Assembly: GCA_003427395.1 (NCBI GenBank)
Contig: BFEA01000389.1
Location: forward strand, 199,504-220,687
Source of the DNA: Chara braunii
Taxonomy: Eukaryota > Streptophyta > Charophyceae > Charales > Characeae
Length of the DNA stretch: 21,184 nucleotides
Direction of reading: 5' to 3'
The notes beneath the pieces were generated by a model that saw only the letters and a program-made list of their open reading frames with translations, ran no database searches and was not told the DNA's origin. The position numbers and the translations under genes are program-made. Position 1 is the first letter of the stretch. The number at the start of each line of letters is the position of its first letter. Below are positions 16,402 through 21,184 of this stretch, in pieces.

Positions 16402-17304
16402 ATGTCTTATGTAAAGAGTGCGACAGGAGTGTTGAACCATCGACATGATTATGCATGTCCCATTCACCCTTGTGCATGCAGATTCCGTGGTTCGGGAGGC
16501 GATACCGAAAACGACCCGTGGATGACCGTCGTCCCCTTCTTTGACAAACCTATCGATGCGTGGTCCGAGGCAGAATTGGATAGAGCCATCTTGGCAAGGA
16601 AATGCCCATGGCATGAGGATTACAAATTTGCTTCCACGATGGAGTGAAGAAGTCTGATCAAAGTACCTCATTATGCCATTGGTGTCGGGCAATTTTTGTC
16701 TCTGCGCGCCACGCTCAGGCAGGAAGAGAATAACAGGTTTTACCTTCGCCAGGACAACGTAACGAGGTCACATCGGGTGTAATCTGCGGACTTGAAACAA
16801 GAGTTGTTGGACTGTGCATCCTACAATCCGTTTTTGGAAGTATATCCGCTGCGTGGTGCCGGGTTACAGCCAAAAGATGTGTCATATTGTTGCATACGGT
16901 TGTCTGTGGTCGGTTCCGACTTCTGCAGAGTGTTGTGTGTGGCATGTTCAAACCGAAAGCGGACTTTGGTAGACGCTGTAGCGCTAGTTTCTTGCAACAA
17001 CCTTAGAATCTATGGTCGCAACATGGGGAATTTGCGCCTTTTGTACGAAAACGGACAATCCGATTTGGAGATTGTCAGTCGAATTGATGAGGTTCATAAG
17101 TGGCATGAGGCAGAGCAAGTGACATGTTGTGTGCGTGACGCCATCGGTAAGTCCTTGGCAGGTGCCTGTAGGTTTGTAAGGATGAAGTGCATTTCGGTGT
17201 TCTTAAGAGTTGTGACGAAGGGACAACCACAAATCCTTGTATTCGGGTCGTCTATACATGCCTTATACGAGTTTGGTTCTAAAGCGAAGAGGGGACATCG
17301 GTAG
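16402..17304 (+). pseudogene. Unrecognised reading frame, broken by two stops
   Basis: One frame reads from the ATG at 16402 to a TAG at 17302, interrupted by TGA at 16645 and TAA at 16780. The composition is protein-like on all three segments: DPWMTVVPFFDKPIDAW, then QEENNRFYLRQDNVTRSHRV, then a Cys-rich part (CCIRLSVV, FCRVLCVAC) and a final WHEAEQVTCCVRDAIGK. It starts 223 bp downstream of the transposase stop, on the same strand. It may be a second gene of the same transposon or an unrelated gene fragment. I recognise no domain. AG dinucleotides near 16487 leave room for an intron, so the first 28 codons are doubtful. Confidence 0.4.
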
Positions 17305-17354
17305 GAACTTCAAATTTTACAAATGATAGCGTTTTAGAAAGTTTACATTGTTGC

Positions 17355-17434
17355 GGCTCGTAGCATTTAATTTATACGTAGTTCAATGTACAGTTGGCTT
17401 GTAGCGTTTAATGTAGACGTACTTCAATCTTGCA
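17355..17434. repeat. Two-unit 41-bp direct repeat
   Basis: GGCTCGTAGCATTTAATTTA at 17355 and GGCTTGTAGCGTTTAATGTA at 17396 start units that run on through ACGTA(G/C)TTCAAT. Identity is roughly 80% by eye. Confidence 0.75.
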
Positions 17435-17526
17435 TTTGCGATTTCTTTCACGTGTCGGTACAATTTTGAACTTTGATTACCAGTACAATTTTTGACTTTT
17501 AATTTTTCATGGGTACCACATTTCTT

Positions 17527-18214
17527 GAAGTGAGACAGAATCCATGGTACTCACATGAATTTCACTTTCATATGACAATGTCATATCGGCTTATGATTTT
17601 TTGTCAAAGTGCGCCGGAATCCATACATAAACCATCTAGTTTCGCCTTCACACAATGTCGTGTGTAGTACGTCTGATTCAAGTGCATTTCAATATATGAC
17701 AATGACATGTCAGTTTCGTCTTTTAAGTCACATTAATTGTCGAAATGTGATAGAGTTCAAAATTATCGAAATGTCACAGTGTTGGAATCCATCCTTAAAT
17801 CAAACCGAACAGACTGAGTGTCACGTCTTTTAATAAGTATGTAGTACATAAATTATCGAAGTGCGATGGAATCCATAGTCACTGTACTTAAACTGTAATC
17901 TCGTTTGTCGTGTGATTCGTTAAACTTTGTCGTGATTAGTATACATTTAATAGAGTTAAAGCAAAAATTATCGACGTGCGACGGAATCCATACTAGACTA
18001 TTAGTACTTAAACCATCCGTGTGCTTGCCGTAAATGTCCCACTTCGATTGAGTTTTAATAAATTAAGGGAAGTCACAATGTTATCTAAAAGAGGTCCGGC
18101 TCAATGCTGACTCAAAATTGAGCAAGGTGTAAAGAAATCGAAAGTTCAACAATTCATGTTGTAACCGTAACGGCTTTTAAGTTACTAAATTGATAGAAGT
18201 GCAATGGAATCCAC
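17527..18214. repeat. Degenerate interspersed repeat centred on GAATCCAT
   Basis: GAATCCAT or GAATCCAC occurs at 17538, 17617, 17785, 17869, 17984 and 18207. In most copies it follows a TATCGAAGTGCGACG-like word and precedes TACTTAAACCATC-like sequence. Spacing varies (79-223 bp), in part consistent with an ~80-110-bp unit with lost members. The region is AT-rich and has no supportable gene. Confidence 0.65.
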
Positions 18215-19390
18215 ACTTAATTCATCATGATCAGTAAGTGATTGCCTTGAATCTCCCGTTTATATTCAATTTATGGTCTCTCAATTGCATTCTTCGGGTT
18301 CCTAAGTTTCATTCACGTCCAAAATATAGCGATTTTAACATGAAATTAATAGCGTGCGAGTACCAATTTAAAATATAATGTCCTATTTTAACGAATAACA
18401 TGTTGGGTGTAAATGGGGGTGGTTCAAATAATGCAGATAAGATATTCGCTCATGCTACTGCCTTTGAATTTTTATCTTTTTTTTTTATTATTATTCTCTC
18501 ATTGATGGTTTTGTTAGAGGAATGTGGGGATTCAATGTTGAAAACGATGGAGTACTCACCCGTCAAGAATGCTTAATGGAAATCAGTTGCAGAAGGGCGC
18601 AACGATACTAGAAGAACAGTGGTTTGTTCTCTACGCATCGAGCACTCCTCTCCTCGTGATTCTCTGAAGGGTAAAAAAAAGTGAGGGAACAGGGAAAGGT
18701 CGTGTTGAGTATGAAATTCCTGGGATGTGGAGTGTATCGTTTTGCAAAAAGGTATCCGACCTTGGTCTAGCAAGATTTCCCTTTCAACTTACCCCCTCTT
18801 ATCCATCTCGACGACTTGGAATTATCCCCTTGAGAGTTGGAGACTCGAGGCGATGGGATTTAGCCACCCTCAACGCGTCAAGCTTGATGTCGTCATTTTC
18901 CCTCCTTTTTGGCTTACTGAAATCTGCCTTAGCAGGGTCCGATCAACCTTCTGGCACCACTTGCATAAGCGACTTAGTACGTAATTATACAAGGTCGCGG
19001 GGGCTCATTCGGTCATTCGAGTAGATAGTCACTTCGGTCAGCAGGTACGACGACTGCATGAACGGGTAAGCATATGTGAGCCTACATACCCTTCGTACAA
19101 TCGTACTGACTTGAGGGCACAGTAAATGCACAAATGGGCAAGTGAACTGACTCGTAAATATTCAGTGCGTGTGGGCTTGTGAGTGTTTATATGAGGCGTG
19201 AGAGCTGAGACAGGTCGCCTTGAGTTTTTTAGGGAGAGTGGTAGCTGATATTGTAAGTGAAAAGGGAAACAGACGATCAGAGAGAATTCACAACCCGGGA
19301 ACATTGGTACGCAAATTTGTTCGTTGGAAGTGGCAATTAGTTCTGTGGGAATAAATAGACAAGGCTTTAAATTGTATTCCCATCATTATC
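18215..19390. other. No supportable gene
   Basis: The stretch is AT-rich to about 18560, with a T-run and ATT repeats at 18475-18497, and more mixed beyond. Two overlapping plus-strand frames at 18725-19024 have no motif and overlap in different registers, so I do not call them. Confidence 0.5.
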
Positions 19391-19391
19391 A

Positions 19392-19413
19392 CAGGTCGAG
19401 GACAGACGACCTG
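19392..19413. other. Hairpin CAGGTCG / CGACCTG
   Basis: A perfect 7-bp stem with an 8-nt loop. It has the same geometry (7 bp, 8 nt) as hairpin family I but an unrelated sequence. Confidence 0.6.
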
Positions 19414-19456
19414 CCCTCTGCCCTTCAACCAAGCGGGCTCTGACAAACGCTCTGCC

Positions 19457-19657
19457 TCAATTCATATTGCCTCGTCCCAAGTTGTCCCTAGTCGATTCTA
19501 GGAACATAAGTATTCCCAACCAACAACATTTTACGCCTTGTATCCATAATGCACGAGTCAGTGGAGTAGACTCGTTCTCAGTGACCATCTGATCAAGTTT
19601 GGCCAAGTACTGAGTGAGACGCCAAAGGTCCTTCTGAGCCTTTCCAGAGCTAGCCAT
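19457..19657 (-). CDS. Small hypothetical protein, unrecognised
   Basis: ATG at 19657 to a TGA at 19457, 66 codons. The first 45 residues look protein-like (MASSGKAQKDLWRLTQYLAK, then LDQMVTENESTPLTRALW) and could form an amphipathic helix. The end is less convincing. It might be the first exon of a minus-strand gene or a fragment. A hairpin (ACGAGTC/GACTCGT, 19553-19575) lies inside it, which argues for repeat origin. Confidence 0.2.
   Translation of the reverse strand: MASSGKAQKDLWRLTQYLAKLDQMVTENESTPLTRALWIQGVKCCWLGILMFLESTRDNLGRGNMN
19553..19575. other. Hairpin ACGAGTC / GACTCGT
   Basis: A perfect 7-bp stem with a 9-nt loop. Confidence 0.55.
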
Positions 19658-19659
19658 CT

Positions 19660-20630
19660 ATCATCCGAGTTAGCTGCCTACTATTAACAGGAAACTTGAA
19701 AAACAAGTCCCAACGAGATCTAATCAGCTGCCCAAGGGTAGTGGCCAAGAGACTTTGAGTGGGGTAGGCGGTCTCCGAGGAAATCATGGGGATGCTCTGT
19801 ACTCTCTATTGAGGCAGAAAAGGGGACCGAGGAGAGGAAGCAGTAAGAGATGTGCAGTACGACGAGAGTCTGGTGTGAGAAAGTGCACAGGGATTAATGA
19901 AAACTTAAGAGCCTGTTACGTACCCTGCCCACCTCTACGAGTGGGATAGGCCACTGTGCAGCACCGTCACACATAAAGTTCATAGGATGTGCAAGAGAAG
20001 TTCCTAATAGTCTGTAGTGTGAGAAAGGGTCGTCCGGTGCTATCGAGGGACGAAACATATATGAGCTCGCAGTGTATTTACCCGAGCAAGAGAGCCAGTA
20101 GAAAAGCAATGACTAGGCCTTACACCTAGAGGCTGCCAACAACCTCGATGCGCTTTCCTTCTTTGTACAAGGCAGTGTAATGGGTCCATGTTGGCGGGGG
20201 AAGTAAAAGTGTGTTGATAATGCTTCACCTACGGCCGGGGTCACGATCATACATGTTGAAGTGCGAGGACTGACAATTTGCTATAGACTGAAAGGAGGTA
20301 AAACTAGTCTGTTCAGGCCGACGGACTTATAGTCCAGGGTTAAATTGAGTTGTGAACAACAGACCTCAGGGTACAAAGTTTGGTAGTATCATTGTGTTTG
20401 AAGTCGGAGGGACTGAGGGGCTCGGCCAGGGGACTGTTGGCAAAATTAAGTTTACAAACAACGCTTCATTCATAATCGGTAGACTACCAGCAACCTGAGA
20501 AGGACACAGACTCAGTCTGACTTGAAGACTTAACGCTTACAAGACTGTCCCTAGGACTCGAGAAAATGGCCTGATAGTGAACTGGTGAAAACCTGTGAAG
20601 CGGTCAGGGGACTATGTGTCCGAAAAGGGA
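19660..20630. other. No supportable gene; scattered short palindromes
   Basis: Small perfect inverted repeats include CTAGG-CCTTACA-CCTAG near 20113, GGACT-TAT-AGTCC at 20323-20335, GTTGT-GA-ACAAC near 20349, GGTAG-A-CTACC near 20480 and CAGACT-C-AGTCTG near 20508. Open frames on the minus strand (19894-20228) overlap and lack motifs. Confidence 0.5.
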
Positions 20631-20637
20631 TTCAATA

Positions 20638-20677
20638 GGGGTTTCCCGTTGAACGGACCAACAACCGTTGAAACCCC
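20638..20677. other. 13-bp hairpin with a 6-nt 5' bulge
   Basis: GGGGTTTC (20638-20645) pairs with GAAACCCC (20670-20677), and AACGG (20652-20656) pairs with CCGTT (20665-20669). On the 3' side the two stems are contiguous; on the 5' side they are split by CCGTTG. The bulge-on-the-5'-side design is the one seen in the hairpin array at 11043-11877. Confidence 0.65.
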
Positions 20678-21111
20678 AATCTAAGGCCGCGTTTACCCGC
20701 GTTACAACGCGAAACAACATGGCCCGCGAAGTTTTTTAGTGCAAGGATATACCAAGGAAGGTCTGGCGTAAATACCAATATTTTGATCCGTTGTACCAGC
20801 AGCGCAACCACCTGGGTATCTGAGTTTAGGGTGCTCAACCCCCCTTTTGGCTAGATCATCGATGGCCAGACCCCCTTACATATAACATCTAGCAGCTCGC
20901 TATTGCCTCTCCATAGCAAGGCGGTTATTTGCATTTTGAGTGATCTAACCGCTTCTTTATCGAGGGCCCAAAGTGCAGACCTATACGGGGGTGTAGATGT
21001 TTTTGTGTTGTACATCCCCATATTTTTTATTTTATTTTTTTAGCATTCAAATTATTTGTAAAAAATCAAAAACCTTACCCGACTCAAAACATACCGACTT
21101 TTTTTGTGTTA

Positions 21112-21112
<1 letters not shown>

Positions 21113-21151
<39 letters not shown>
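21113..21151. repeat. TTGA microsatellite
   Basis: About nine uninterrupted TTGA units near the right edge. Confidence 0.95.
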
Positions 21152-21153
<2 letters not shown>

Positions 21154-21177
21154 GGGGGATATGTCGCCCCCCCCACC
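21151..21177. other. G/C-run hairpin at the right edge
   Basis: GGTGGGGG (21151-21158) pairs with CCCCCACC (21170-21177) around an 11-nt interval. The C-run makes the base count uncertain. Confidence 0.55.
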
Positions 21178-21184
21178 CCCACCC

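Noticed and set aside
21113-21184. Telomere
   Set aside because: TTGA and C-run simple repeats at the edge do not match a telomeric unit and lie next to ordinary sequence; this is a microsatellite.

Overview
The window is eukaryotic repeat-rich DNA. It has no bacterial operon structure, ribosome-binding-site spacing or dense gene packing. Long stretches lack coding potential, and the only clearly recognisable protein is a decayed transposase with a DUF7869-like DDE/D core. Relatives of that protein occur in algae, oomycetes, fungi and other protists, so an algal or protist genome is likely. I cannot name the organism from sequence alone. Everything here was read by eye; no similarity search or folding program was run.

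Layout. (1) Positions 1-1410 are GC-rich and hold a long inverted repeat (arms about 723-948 and 1009-1230) carrying two opposed copies of an unrecognised, probably dead coding segment. (2) Positions 1811-5213 are a satellite-like field: two near-identical 379-bp tandem units, older ~700-bp higher-order copies, and eight copies of a 7-bp stem / 8-nt loop hairpin whose stem changes are compensatory or wobble. (3) Positions 4724-5150 are one copy (A) of a ~430-bp repeat that recurs at 8551-8972 (B) and 9197-9632 (C). (4) Positions 5599-7987 plus 15659-16178 are the two halves of one transposase gene. It carries three in-frame TGA codons, and a frame change next to a fourth TGA. (5) Positions 7982-15658 are a 7,677-bp insertion, flanked by the 7-bp duplication ACAACCT, that cuts the transposase. 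Removing the insert and one copy of the duplication restores the reading frame exactly.

The insert has no convincing protein gene. It is built from families of short hairpins and direct repeats. The most striking is an array at 11043-11877: ten hairpins spaced 70-114 bp apart, with an invariant ATCTTA apical loop, a conserved core, and stems that differ from copy to copy yet remain complementary in most copies. Several also share an outer stem set off by a 3-4 nt bulge on the 5' side. This looks like selection, or copying, acting on an RNA or single-stranded DNA fold, and it is the best candidate for something undescribed.

(6) Positions 16402-17304 are an unrecognised decayed reading frame. 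(7) Positions 17305-18560 are AT-rich and hold a GAATCCAT-centred degenerate repeat. (8) Positions 18561-21184 are mostly non-coding, again with perfect short hairpins, and end in a TTGA microsatellite and a G/C-rich hairpin. The history I infer is an old transposon decaying by point mutation, then (or during that decay) hit by a structured, apparently non-autonomous element.
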